From NCBI RefSeq assembly GCF_014638005.1, contig NZ_BMFG01000005.1:62001-126000 (forward strand): a stretch of 64,000 nt of DNA, in the 5' to 3' direction. Below the pieces are notes generated by a model, which was not told the DNA's origin, made no database searches, and was given only the letters and a program-made list of their open reading frames with translations. This document shows, in pieces, positions 46,855 through 56,600 of this stretch. Source of the DNA: Flavobacterium orientale (GTDB taxonomy: Bacteria > Bacteroidota > Bacteroidia > Flavobacteriales > Flavobacteriaceae). A program made the translations under genes and the position numbers. Every line of letters starts with the position of its first letter. Position 1 is the stretch's first letter.

Positions 46855-48402
46855 TTAAGGAGCAATATACTCATACGTTGACTGCAACCCTAACGGTATT
46901 CCTAAAGCCCAATACGCCAAAAGGAATATCGTCCATGCAATCATAAACGCAATGGAATACGGTATCATCATGGAGACTAGCGTACCAATTCCGGTGCTCT
47001 TGACGTACTTCTGACAATAGACCACAACCAACGGGAAATACGGCATCAACGGTGTTACAATATTAGAAACCGAATCCCCCACACGATACGACGCTTGCGT
47101 TAAATCAGGAGAAATACCCAATTGCATTAACATCGGTACCATAATCGGAGCAATTAACGCCCATTTTGCCGAAGCAGAACCAATAAACAAATTGACAAAA
47201 GCCGTCAATAAAATAATACCTACAATGGTAATCTCCGGTGCCAATGCCATTGCTTTCAAAGCAGATGCTCCTTTTAAAGCCAATAAAGCTCCTAAATTGG
47301 ATTTGGCAAACGCATCAATAAACAACGCACAGAAGAAAGCCATTACGATATAATAACTCATCCCACTCATGGATTTGGTCATACTGTCAATAATGTCTTT
47401 TGATTTCTGAAAGGTGCCTGACATCATGCCATAAACCACACCCGGAACCAAGAAAATAATAAAGATCAAAGGAACAATAGAACGCATTAATGGAGCTGTA
47501 AAAACAGCAATCTCACCGGTCTCTGCTCGTAAAGCAGAATCCGCTGGTGCGGCCCAAAAATACAAGCCTAGTAATAGCAACAACATGATACCACAAGAAA
47601 CCCAAAAGGCTTTCTTTTCTTTGCTGCTCAAGGCATCCATTTTAGGTTGCTCTTCTGAATTGACTTCAACTGTGACACTTCGCAATCTTGGGTCTACAAT
47701 TTTTTCAGTGATGTACCAACCCAAAAGCACAATCAACAAGGTGGAAGCTGACGTAAAAAACCAGTTGTTCAAGGGGTTCAATTGAATCGCGGGATCTATA
47801 ATTTGTGCCGCCGATTGTGTAAATCCTTGCAATAATGGGTCAATTCCTGACGGAATAAAGTTGGCACTAAAACCACCGGAGACCCCCGCAAATGCAGCGG
47901 CTATTCCCGTTAAGGGATGACGTCCTGCAGCATAAAAGATAACACCGCCTAGTGGAATTACTAACACATAGCCCGCATCCGTTGCCGTATGAGACACTAT
48001 GGCAACTAAAATCAACATGGGGGTTAATAAGGCTTTCGGTGTAAAGCTCAACATGGTTTTTAATCCGGCATTGATGAATCCGGCATGTTCGGCAACACCT
48101 ACACCTAACATGGCAACTAACACGATGCCAAGCGGTGCAAAACTAGTGAATGTGGTGACCATATTGGCCAAAAAAGCCGCTAATGACCCACCACTTAATA
48201 AATTGATAATGGTAATGGGGGCTTGTGATCTTGGGTCGATCTCTGCAAAAGATACGGTTGAAAAAAAAGCAGACAACACCCATATTAACAGCATTAAAAC
48301 AAAAAACAAAATAGCAGGATCAGGGAGTTTGTTACCCTTCCGCTCAATAAAATCGAGAGCTTTTGCGACAAAGCCCTTTTTGGTTTGTTGAATTTCTTCC
48401 AT
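46855..48402 (-). CDS. AbgT family transporter
   Basis: A ~515-residue inner-membrane transporter with about a dozen helices, related to the p-aminobenzoyl-glutamate importer AbgT and the sulfonamide-efflux MtrF. Family signatures: ERKGNKLPDPAILFFVLML at the N-terminus, ATDAGYVLVIPLGGVIFYAAGRHPLTGIAAAFAGVSGGFSAN and FIGSASAKWALIAPIMVPM (read as separate stretches), RVGDSVSNIVTPLMPYFPL. The ATG at 48402 is preferred to a TTG six codons upstream. It is monocistronic. The substrate in this organism is undetermined; folate precursor export or import is plausible. Confidence 0.92.
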   Translation of the reverse strand: MEEIQQTKKGFVAKALDFIERKGNKLPDPAILFFVLMLLIWVLSAFFSTVSFAEIDPRSQAPITIINLLSGGSLAAFLANMVTTFTSFAPLGIVLVAMLGVGVAEHAGFINAGLKTMLSFTPKALLTPMLILVAIVSHTATDAGYVLVIPLGGVIFYAAGRHPLTGIAAAFAGVSGGFSANFIPSGIDPLLQGFTQSAAQIIDPAIQLNPLNNWFFTSASTLLIVLLGWYITEKIVDPRLRSVTVEVNSEEQPKMDALSSKEKKAFWVSCGIMLLLLLGLYFWAAPADSALRAETGEIAVFTAPLMRSIVPLIFIIFLVPGVVYGMMSGTFQKSKDIIDSMTKSMSGMSYYIVMAFFCALFIDAFAKSNLGALLALKGASALKAMALAPEITIVGIILLTAFVNLFIGSASAKWALIAPIMVPMLMQLGISPDLTQASYRVGDSVSNIVTPLMPYFPLVVVYCQKYVKSTGIGTLVSMMIPYSIAFMIAWTIFLLAYWALGIPLGLQSTYEYIAP

Positions 48403-48485
48403 GGTTAGTTTAATTTGCAACTAATATACTATTTTCATAAGTACGATTGCAAATCATCACGGATTTATTACTAACAGAAAAAATT

Positions 48486-48575
48486 AAGCCCTATAAGTCA
48501 TCTAAGTTGCTACTATACTTGAAGAGGATAAACTTTTCCTCGACTAGTTTTGAACTTATATGACTTATAGGGTTT
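48486..48575. repeat. Long inverted repeat, stem type TATAAGTCAT
   Basis: 23-base arms (starting AAGCCCTATAAGTCAT and ending ATGACTTATAGGGTTT) match at 20 or more positions, with a smaller GAGGA/TCCTC hairpin nested inside. The stem core equals that of 14723-14777. It stands just upstream of the AbgT gene, before the 160-bp tandem block. Confidence 0.7.
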
Positions 48576-48610
48576 AAACAAGTCCTTTTAAACTTTTAAA
48601 CTATTTTTTT

Positions 48611-49225
48611 AACCACATAGAGACATAGTTTTTCATAGTTATTAAAGACGCTTCGCTCAATCAAAGTAACACCTAGCTATGCGAAACCAAGTATTGGTTC
48701 TATGTCCTTTTTTCCTATGTATCTATGTGGCTAAAAAGGTAAACCTTTTAAACTCTTAAACTATTTTTTTAACCACATAGAGACATAGTTTTTCATAGTT
48801 TTTAAAGACGCTTCGCTCAATCAAAGTAACACCTTGCTATGCGAAACCAAGTATTGGTTCTATGTCCTTTTTTCCTATGTATCTATGTGGCTAAAAAGGT
48901 AAACCTTTTAAACTTTTAAACTATTTTTTTAACCACATAGAGACATAGTTTTTCATAGTTATTAAAGACGCTTCGCTCAATCAAAGTAACACCTAGCTAT
49001 GCGAAACCAAGTATTGGTTCTATGTCCTTTTTTCCTATGTATCTATGTGGCTAAAAATGTAAAACTTTTAAACTTTTAAACTATTTTTTTAACCACATAG
49101 AGACATAGTTTTTCATAGTTGTTAAAGACGCTTCGCTCAATCAAAGTAACACCTAGTAGCTATGCGAAACCAAACATTGGTTCTATGTCCTTTTTTCCTA
49201 TGTATCTATGTGGCTAAAAATGTAA
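48611..49225. repeat. Tandem array of four 160-bp units
   Basis: Units begin AACCACATAGAGACATAG at 48611, 48771, 48931 and 49091, exactly 160 bases apart. Copies differ at very few positions; the fourth has a 3-base insertion. Each unit folds on itself: CCACATAGAGACATAG near its left pairs with CTATGTATCTATGTGG near its right with one mismatch, leaving an inner hairpin region. No open reading frame is credible. The gap 48421-49286 holds only this array, the inverted repeat before it and TTTTAAAC tracts after it. Confidence 0.92.
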
Positions 49226-49286
49226 AACTTTTAAACTTTTAAACTTTTAAACTTTTAAACAATTTAAACTTTTAACCAATTAACCC

Positions 49287-50120
49287 CTACTCCTCATGTA
49301 TCGCCAAAATCGGCACTTTCACATGATACGCCAATTTCTGTGTCAAACTTTGATTGAACAACTCTTCAAAGAAACCGCGTTTGTAGTTCAACATGGCTAA
49401 TAAATCCACATTATAATCCTTTGTGAAATCAAGGATACTCTGTTTGACATTTTCATTTTCTATAATGTGAAACACCACTTGATCGTCTTTAAACAAAAAC
49501 TTCCAATCTTGAATCACCACATCTTTCACGTCTGATTTTGCTGTTTTGATATACAAACAGTGCACTTTTGCCTTGAAAGCATTGGCTAGTTTGATAACTT
49601 GTTTGAGAGCTTTAATGTCTTTCTCTTTAAAACGAGTGGTGAAAACGATATTCTTAATTTCGTTAAAAGCCGCTTCTTCAGGAACACCTATAACAATCGC
49701 CTCAGATTCGATGATTACCGTTCCGGTATTGGAACCTAAAAAGGTTTCCTTTAAACCACTGGCTCCTTTGGTACCCATCACCACATAATCAATGCGGTCT
49801 TCTTTAACTATTTTCTTGATAGCCCAAATCAAATCACCGTGTTTTAAAATGTGACTCATTTGTACGTGTCCCAAATTATGCTCCTCGGCTATGCGTCGTA
49901 AAATCGGAATCTGGTCTTTTAGATTTTCAAAGTTTTCCAATTCAATAGAATCATATACCTCTTTTAAGGTACTTGGCAAGCCTCCCATATGCAATTGAGG
50001 CAACTCATAAACGTGCAATACAAACAACTCCCCTTTTGTTACTTCGGCCAATTTCAAAGCATAAACAAAAGCATTTAGTGAAGCTTTTGAAAAATCGGTT
50101 GGATACAATATTCGTGACAT
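49287..50120 (-). CDS. Universal stress protein, two UspA domains
   Basis: A 277-residue tandem UspA protein. The first domain (1-~145) begins MSRILYPTDFSKASLNAFVYALKLA and ends with the ATP-binding loop MGTKGASGLKETFLGSNTG, the GxxGx9GS(T) pattern. The second (~150-277) begins NIVFTTRFKEKDIKALKQVIKLA and is more diverged, with no full ATP loop. Likely an ATP-binding stress-survival protein in the cytoplasm. It lies between the 160-bp repeat array and the divergent mnmE. Confidence 0.92.
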   Translation of the reverse strand: MSRILYPTDFSKASLNAFVYALKLAEVTKGELFVLHVYELPQLHMGGLPSTLKEVYDSIELENFENLKDQIPILRRIAEEHNLGHVQMSHILKHGDLIWAIKKIVKEDRIDYVVMGTKGASGLKETFLGSNTGTVIIESEAIVIGVPEEAAFNEIKNIVFTTRFKEKDIKALKQVIKLANAFKAKVHCLYIKTAKSDVKDVVIQDWKFLFKDDQVVFHIIENENVKQSILDFTKDYNVDLLAMLNYKRGFFEELFNQSLTQKLAYHVKVPILAIHEE

Positions 50121-50264
50121 GACTAGTGGTATTAATTTCTAACGTAAAGTTACGACTTATGATTCAAAAGCCACATGATATTTATCAATTCTTATGTTAA
50201 ATCGGCGTGCGAATTGTTAAAACAACACAAAATCAGCAGCTTTCCTTAGAGCGAATAAAATTGT

Positions 50265-50272
50265 TACTTTTG
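50265..50272 (+). promoter_or_regulatory. Probable -7 box of mnmE
   Basis: TACTTTTG matches TAnnTTTG, 16 bases before the ATG at 50289; a leader AGGAAAGC precedes the start. No TTG at the ideal spacing. Confidence 0.55.
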
Positions 50273-50288
50273 TAAAAAAAAGGAAAGC

Positions 50289-51731
50289 ATGATTTTAAAT
50301 GAAACCATTGTCGCATTAGCCACGCCATCCGGCTCGGGAGCCATCGCCATTATCCGACTGTCAGGTAAAGAGGCCATTGCTGTTGCGGCTTCCGTTTTTC
50401 AATCGGTTTCGGGAAAAGATATCAACAAACAAAAAACACATACGCTTCATTTAGGGCATATCGTGGATGACAAAAAAGTAATCGACCAGGTGTTGCTTTC
50501 TATTTTCAAAAACCCAAATTCCTATACGGGTGAAGATGTAATTGAAATTTCCTGTCACGGCTCCACCTTTATTCAACAACAAATCATACAACTGTTTTTA
50601 CGAAAGAATTGCCGTTTGGCAAAACCCGGTGAGTTTACCTTACGAGCGTTTCTAAACGGCAAACTAGACCTATCACAAGCGGAAGCCGTTGCCGATTTAA
50701 TTGCTTCTGACAACGAAGCCTCCCATCAAATTGCCATGCAGCAAATGCGGGGTGGTTTTAGTAATGAAATTGCACAACTCCGTCAAGAGCTATTGAACTT
50801 TGCTTCGTTGATTGAATTGGAATTGGACTTTGCCGAAGAAGACGTGGAGTTTGCCGACAGAACGCAGTTTAACGAGTTGCTTACGCGTATAGAATTTGTA
50901 TTAAAACGACTCATTGACTCGTTTGCCGTTGGGAATGTGATAAAAAATGGTATCCCCATTGCGATTGTGGGCGAACCCAATGTAGGGAAGTCCACCCTAT
51001 TGAATGCGTTATTGAACGAAGAACGAGCCATTGTTTCCGACATTGCCGGCACCACCCGCGACACCATTGAAGATGAATTGGTGATTGACGGCATTGGCTT
51101 CCGATTCATCGATACGGCGGGTATTCGGGAGACTACCGACCATGTGGAAAGCATCGGGATTAAAAAGACGTTTGAGAAGATCGAACAGGCACAGGTGGTG
51201 GTGTATTTGGTTGACAGTTCTCAGTTGTCGGTTGTCGGTGATCCGGTATCTGTTGTCAGTTCTCAGTGGTCAGTTGATAAGTTGAAAAGTGATATTGAAC
51301 AAATTAAAAACAAGTACCCCCATAAAACGTTGCTCACCATTATTAATAAAAAAGACTTACTGACACCTGACATGATTGAGCTGCTAGAGGGACAACTGAC
51401 AACAGACAACAGACAACAGGAAACGCTGTTTATTTCTGCTAAAAACAAGGAAGGCATCGACGAACTCAAGCAAACCCTCCTTTCTTTTGTAAACACCGGT
51501 GCGTTGCGAAACAACGAAACCATTGTCACCAATTCCCGTCATTACGACTCGCTTTTAAAAGCCCTGGAAGAAATCCAAAAAGTAAAATGGGGCTTGGAAT
51601 CAGGAATCAGTTCTGATTTAATGGCGATTGACATCCGTGAAGCCTTGTATCACTTTGGTGAAATCACGGGTGAAGTGACCAATGATGAGCTGTTGGGAAA
51701 TATTTTTGCTAATTTTTGTATTGGGAAATAA
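50289..51731 (+). CDS. mnmE: tRNA uridine-5-carboxymethylaminomethyl modification GTPase MnmE (TrmE)
   Basis: With MnmG, modifies the wobble uridine of several tRNAs. The N-terminal folate-binding domain (1-~118) and helical domain hold a G domain: G1 GEPNVGKST at residues 228-236, GTTRDT, DTAG at the G3, NKKDL (G4). The C-terminal CIGK carries the essential cysteine. At 480 residues it is about 26 longer than E. coli MnmE, the extra lying in the G domain around residues 309-333 and 367-378, encoded by CAGTT-type repeats. All catalytic motifs are intact. A partial copy of the gene's 3' end lies at 57439-57511. Confidence 0.97.
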   Translation: MILNETIVALATPSGSGAIAIIRLSGKEAIAVAASVFQSVSGKDINKQKTHTLHLGHIVDDKKVIDQVLLSIFKNPNSYTGEDVIEISCHGSTFIQQQIIQLFLRKNCRLAKPGEFTLRAFLNGKLDLSQAEAVADLIASDNEASHQIAMQQMRGGFSNEIAQLRQELLNFASLIELELDFAEEDVEFADRTQFNELLTRIEFVLKRLIDSFAVGNVIKNGIPIAIVGEPNVGKSTLLNALLNEERAIVSDIAGTTRDTIEDELVIDGIGFRFIDTAGIRETTDHVESIGIKKTFEKIEQAQVVVYLVDSSQLSVVGDPVSVVSSQWSVDKLKSDIEQIKNKYPHKTLLTIINKKDLLTPDMIELLEGQLTTDNRQQETLFISAKNKEGIDELKQTLLSFVNTGALRNNETIVTNSRHYDSLLKALEEIQKVKWGLESGISSDLMAIDIREALYHFGEITGEVTNDELLGNIFANFCIGK

Positions 51732-51745
51732 AGTTATTGCATACC

Positions 51746-51771
51746 TTTGATACTATCAAATGATACTATCA
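51746..51771. promoter_or_regulatory. Palindromic operator-like site between mnmE and the Fic gene
   Basis: TTTGATACTATCAAA is a perfect 7+7 inverted repeat with one central base, immediately followed by a second TGATACTATCA. Sixty bases upstream of the Fic start. It has no T run, so is a candidate repressor site rather than a terminator. Confidence 0.45.
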
Positions 51772-51830
51772 CAAATGAAATCGCGTTTACAAGATTCCAT
51801 CCCCACACTAATATAAAAACATTATAGCGG

Positions 51831-52787
51831 ATGAAACCACCTTATACCATTACAGATAAAATGTTAGCCTTAGTGGCTTCTATTTCAGAAAAAATAGGAG
51901 CCATTAACGCTACGCATTTATACAAACCAGCCACCGAATTACGAAAGAAAAACCGAATTAAAACCATTCAATCTTCTTTAGAAATTGAGGGCAATACATT
52001 GACCGAAGAGCAAATTACGGCATTGTTAGAAAACAAAAGAGTCATTGCCCCGCCAAAAGATATTTTAGAAGTTCAGAATGCCATAAAAGTATATGAACAA
52101 CTCACTACTTTCAAGCCTTACCAATTAAAAGATTTAGAAAAAGCTCACGCTGTTTTAATGCAGGGTTTACTTGATACTGCAGGAAAATTAAGAACTACCA
52201 ACGTAGGTATAGTAAAAGGATCAAAAGTAGAACATATTGCTCCAAGCGGAAGTAGGGTAAACGGATTGATGAAAGACCTTTTTGAGTATCTGAAAACAGA
52301 CAACGATTTAATCCTCATCAAAAGTTGTGTGTTTCATTATGAGTTTGAATTTATACACCCATTTTTAGACGGAAACGGAAGAATGGGCCGATTGTGGCAA
52401 ACACTAATTCTAATGCAACAATATCCGGTTTTTGAATATGTACCGGTGGAATCACTCATCAAGCAAAAACAAAGCGAATACTACAACAAGTTGTCCGAAT
52501 CCGATAAAAAAGGAAATTCAACGCCTTTTATTGAATTTATGTTGGAAATCATTTCAGCATCATTAGACAGACTTTTACAATCGCAATCCGTAATACTTCA
52601 TACAGAAGACAGAATACGCTTATTTGCAACCAAAATAGGTAAGAATACGTTTAGCAGAAAAGACTATATGCAACATTTTAAAAACATCGCTGCTCCAACA
52701 GCAAGCAGGGATTTAAAATGGGCCGTTGAGCAAAACCTTTTGACTAAATCCGGAGCATTCCGATTAACGGAATATCAGTTCAACTAA
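51831..52787 (+). CDS. Fic family protein (putative AMP-transferase with N-terminal inhibitory motif)
   Basis: Fic proteins transfer AMP (or related groups) from nucleotides to protein hydroxyls. The active-site motif HPFLDGNGRMGR is at residues 176-187 with the catalytic His176. An N-terminal inhibitory helix motif, SxxxEG, is at 49-54 (SLEIEGNTLT), characteristic of class II Fic enzymes. A helical Fic_N domain lies upstream, and a winged-helix-like segment (SRKDYMQHFKNIAAPTASRDLKWAVEQNLL) ends the protein. It is 318 residues. It is the first gene after mnmE in the accessory region; a toxin, regulator or defence role is possible. No antitoxin partner gene is seen adjacent. Confidence 0.93.
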   Translation: MKPPYTITDKMLALVASISEKIGAINATHLYKPATELRKKNRIKTIQSSLEIEGNTLTEEQITALLENKRVIAPPKDILEVQNAIKVYEQLTTFKPYQLKDLEKAHAVLMQGLLDTAGKLRTTNVGIVKGSKVEHIAPSGSRVNGLMKDLFEYLKTDNDLILIKSCVFHYEFEFIHPFLDGNGRMGRLWQTLILMQQYPVFEYVPVESLIKQKQSEYYNKLSESDKKGNSTPFIEFMLEIISASLDRLLQSQSVILHTEDRIRLFATKIGKNTFSRKDYMQHFKNIAAPTASRDLKWAVEQNLLTKSGAFRLTEYQFN

Positions 52788-52864
52788 TTTTCTTTCTATG
52801 GCGATCAAATAGATTATTCACCACAAATTATAAGAATAGTAATTTAACCCCGTTCCAAAAAAAA

Positions 52865-53401
52865 GAGCGAAGCTCAAATCAATAAACCTACCGAAAGCTA
52901 TTCAGTAGCAAAAACCACCCCTCCACTTAGTGCCTTCCTCTCTTAGTAGCCCAAAAAAGAGCGAAGCTCAAATCCGTGACCATACGCAAAACCTGCCTGC
53001 CGATAGGCTGGTCCGCCTCATCCGCGTTCCAAAAAAAAAAAGAGCGAAGCTCAAATCAATAAACCTACCGAAAGCTACTCAGCAGCAAAAACCACCCCTC
53101 CACTTAGTGCCTTCCTCTCTTAGTAGCAAAAAAAAGAGCGAAGCTCAAATCCGTGACCATCCGCCAAACCTGCCTGCCGATAGGCCGGTCCGCCTCATCC
53201 GCGTTCCAAAAAAAGAGCGAAGCTCCATTTCAGCAACCTGCCGAAGGCGGGTCAATACCCAAAAGCCACCCCCTCCACTTAGTGCCTTCCTTTCTTAGTG
53301 GCAAAAAAAAGAGCGAAGCTCTAAATCCGTCACCATCCGTCAAACCTGCCTGCCGATAGGCTGGTCCGCCTCATCCATGCCCAAAAAAAAGAGCGAAGCT
53401 C
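52865..53401. repeat. Composite tandem repeat, three ~175-bp A+B units
   Basis: GAGCGAAGCTC (a hairpin with GAA loop) begins sub-units at 52865, 52959, 53042, 53136, 53215, 53311 and 53391. Spacings alternate 94, 83, 94, 79, 96, 80, so two sub-units (A ~95, B ~80) form three composite units. A carries CACTTAGTGCCTTCC; B carries CCTGCCTGCCGATAGGCTGG. The gap 52788-53603 holds nothing else but a nine-C run at 53588-53596. Frames running through it are repeat artefacts. Confidence 0.9.
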
Positions 53402-53603
53402 TAACAAAAAAAAAACGAACCTCAAATCAACAAACCAGCAGCCAAAAACAACAAAGCCCGGAAGTACTCCCACCTCTGCAATAAAAGAAGGCACAACCCT
53501 AAAGCTAGTAGAGTCTTACATACTGGAATTCACAATCCTACAAAGAATGATGTAAGATAAATAAAAACGAGGAGGCTGCCTTTTAAGCCCCCCCCCTTTC
53601 TCC

Positions 53604-56600
53604 TTAAAATTTAATGAATTTGGAGGTTAAAACTCCTTTATTTGAATAAATTTGGATAAAGTAATTACCCGATTGTAAGCTAGAGACCTCAATGCTTGAA
53701 ACATTTTGCATGTTGGGCATCGTCATAACCAATTGTCCAAGGGAATTGTAAATCGCAAGGGACGAAATCGTGATATCTTCTTCTCGCGAAAGCTGCAACA
53801 ATCCGCTTGTTGGATTAGGATAAATCGTGACATACTGTTTAGATTCAAATTCTGGGATGCCCAAGGTTTGGATGTACGTCGTGGCAAGTTCGGTGTCAAT
53901 AGGATAGTTGTAATCGAAATAAATACTTACACTATTACTAAAAGAATCACCATGTTGCAGACTTGCAAGTGTTCTGATCTTAAAAGCCACATAGCCATCG
54001 TTTGTAGCATCATCAAATGGCAAATTGATGTCCTTGAAGAAGAATTCGGCTTTGTTCCCGTCACTTATTTTGGTAACAAACGGATGGCTTCCGCTAACGG
54101 GTCTCAAAGAATTGATGTCATATTTTGAAGTGTCAATCAGGTCAACTATGTTGACGTTCTGAGCAGTATAAGTTCCCGTATTTTCAAAGCGGATCATATA
54201 ATGTACATAATCGCCCACTTGATCTATGGATATTTGGGTGCCTTCCAGACAGGTTTTGTCGTTTGGATCAAACGAATTAACTACGGTTTGGTGCAAGGTG
54301 ACAGTATTGTCTTCAGGGGTTTCATCAGTTAGTACAGAACTGATTTCGGCGGTAAAATCCAGAATCGATCCGGCGTTCAGAGCTGGCGTTTCAGTAGGTG
54401 TGTTCAAGTTTAATGTGACCACTATTTCTCGGGTTTCCAAGGGTTGCATAGCCGCAAAATTCCAATTCAGTGTATTGGCCGTTTGTGTCGTAAAGGACGG
54501 AATTGAATTTACTAAATCAGTCACCAAGTCATCATAGCTTAAACTAACCGTGCCCGACTGCATTTGATTCCCCTTGTTTTTATAGACAATTTTGTAATGG
54601 GAGTCAAACCCCGGCCTGGCTACATTGAGCGGCAAGATCGTAACGTCGAGATCCGGGTGGTTCCCAATTGGGCTAATGCAGAAATTTTGTGTCAGCGGAC
54701 TTACCTGTGAAGGGAAACTTACAGTTACGCTCGACGGAGTAACCGAAAAATAAGAAGGGTTTTCGAATACCGGTGTCAAGGTATAATCCCCGGCTGCGAC
54801 AGGAATAGCATAACCTCCGGATATATTGGTGATGTAACTGAAATCGTTTGTAGTTGAGGACACCTGAAAGTTGAGGTTGGGAAAAACCGGATCGGCTGCA
54901 TCACAACCATTGCCATTACTATCAAATTTATTGGTTCCCGTTATGAAATAATAGTGCTCGTTCAGTATTCGCAGAATCCTGAGGGCCGGTAAACCGTTGT
55001 ACGTTCTAAAATTACCTGTAGCGACAATCTTACCATCAGGTTGCAACAGTAAATGGAAGGCACTTCCCGAAAGAAGCGTTCCCGTATCGAAACTGCTGTC
55101 TACGCTACCGTTACTGTTTAAACGCTCGAGTTTGGTGAATCCGGACGAGGAAGTGTAGTTGTTCAATAGTTTGCCATCCGGCAAAAGGAGAAAATTAAAA
55201 ACGTTGTGCGGACTGCTCGAAGGTGGATAAGTAAAGCTGTTGTCAAGTGAGCCCGATGCATTCAGACGCTGGATCTTTGCTGAGCCATTCCATGTTTGCA
55301 CGAGCTTGATTAGAATTTTTCCATCCGCTTGTGTGCAAATGTTCGAAACGGTCGACCCAACACCACTGGTGAAGGTAGTGTCGAGGCTTCCACTCGGATG
55401 CAAACGTACCAAAGCGGTGACAAAGGTGCCGTTTATGGTACTTTGAAAATTGCCACCAACGAGCAATTTACCGTCGGGTTGCAAATACAAATCCGAAATA
55501 GAAGCTGTTGGAACAACCAATGAGCTGGTAAAAGTGGTATCCAAGCTTCCGTCGGAATTCAACCGGATGATAGTAGGGCAAGACTGCGAATTATAAGCGT
55601 CGAAGTTGCCAAATAGAATAATCTTACCGTCTGGTTGAAGCAACATTTTTCTAACGCCATAGAGTACTGCTGAGCTTGTGAAGCCTGTTCCGATGTTAAA
55701 AGTAGTGTCTTTGGAACCGTCGCTGTTAAGCCTGACAACTCCTCTTTGGGATTCGCCGTCAAAAAAAATGAAATCGCCGCCCACTACTATTTTCCCATCA
55801 GGTTGCACAACGATCGTCTTGACGGGATTGTTGTAAGGTCCGATTGGAACAGCAGCATTCTCCGAAAACCCAAGGGCTGGTAGGTTGAATGAAGCGTCGT
55901 GACTACCGTCGGCATGGAGGCGAACCAACTTTTGGGTGGGGATACCGGTATAGCGTTCGAAGTTTCCTGCGGCCAAGATTTTCCCGTCGGGTTGCAATGC
56001 CGAAGCATTAACTTGGCCGTCAAATCCCTTGCGGATATTGGTAAAGCTCGCATCCCGACTTCCATCGGAGTTAATCCGTACGATACGGCCTATCGGAAAA
56101 CCTTCATAAAATTGTATTGTGCCCCCTGCAATCACCTTATCTCCGGGCTGCCAAACCAAAGTGTTGACGCCTACATTTACTACTGTCGACTCGAAACCAA
56201 AACCATTGGCCGATTCAAACGTGGCATCTTTGCTTCCATCGGAATTCAATTTAACGATACCTTTTGAGGCAATACCGTTGTAGGTATTGAAATCGCCGGC
56301 TGCCACTATTTTACCATCGGGTTGAACAAGTAAACTTCGCAATCTCGCCGAGTTCTCGAAACCGGTTGAAACATTGAAAGTAGGATCAACAATGCCGTTC
56401 GCCTCCAATCGCACAATATTATCAGCACTCGAAGTAGAATAGGAATTGAAACGGCCGCCAAGTAAAACCTTTCCATCATTCTGTAGGGCTATCGCCAAGA
56501 TAGTTTCTGAGGTACTGATGTTGCCTTGCGCAAAAGTGCTGTCGTAAGAACCATTGCTGTTATATCGTGCCAGCCTGTTATAAGTAGAGCCGCCGTTAGC

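Noticed and set aside
46479..46881. Frames of 71-121 residues with repeated LPAVRQVRVPIFASSYF
   Set aside because: Generated by the 132-bp direct repeat; three frames overlap and none has a promoter or family resemblance.
48611..49225. Possible CRISPR array
   Set aside because: Units are 160 bases and identical throughout, with no short repeats and unique spacers, and no cas genes are in the window.
52930..53359. Overlapping frames of 68-122 residues with repeated RVPKK and LSSxKKSEAQIRD motifs
   Set aside because: They run through the A+B tandem repeat; the repeated protein motifs are a by-product of DNA repetition, with no start signal.
53440..53530. Short frame ending KEGTTLKLVESYILEFTILQ, perhaps a transposase remnant
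   Set aside because: Too short, with no upstream frame or recognisable transposase motif; left unassigned.
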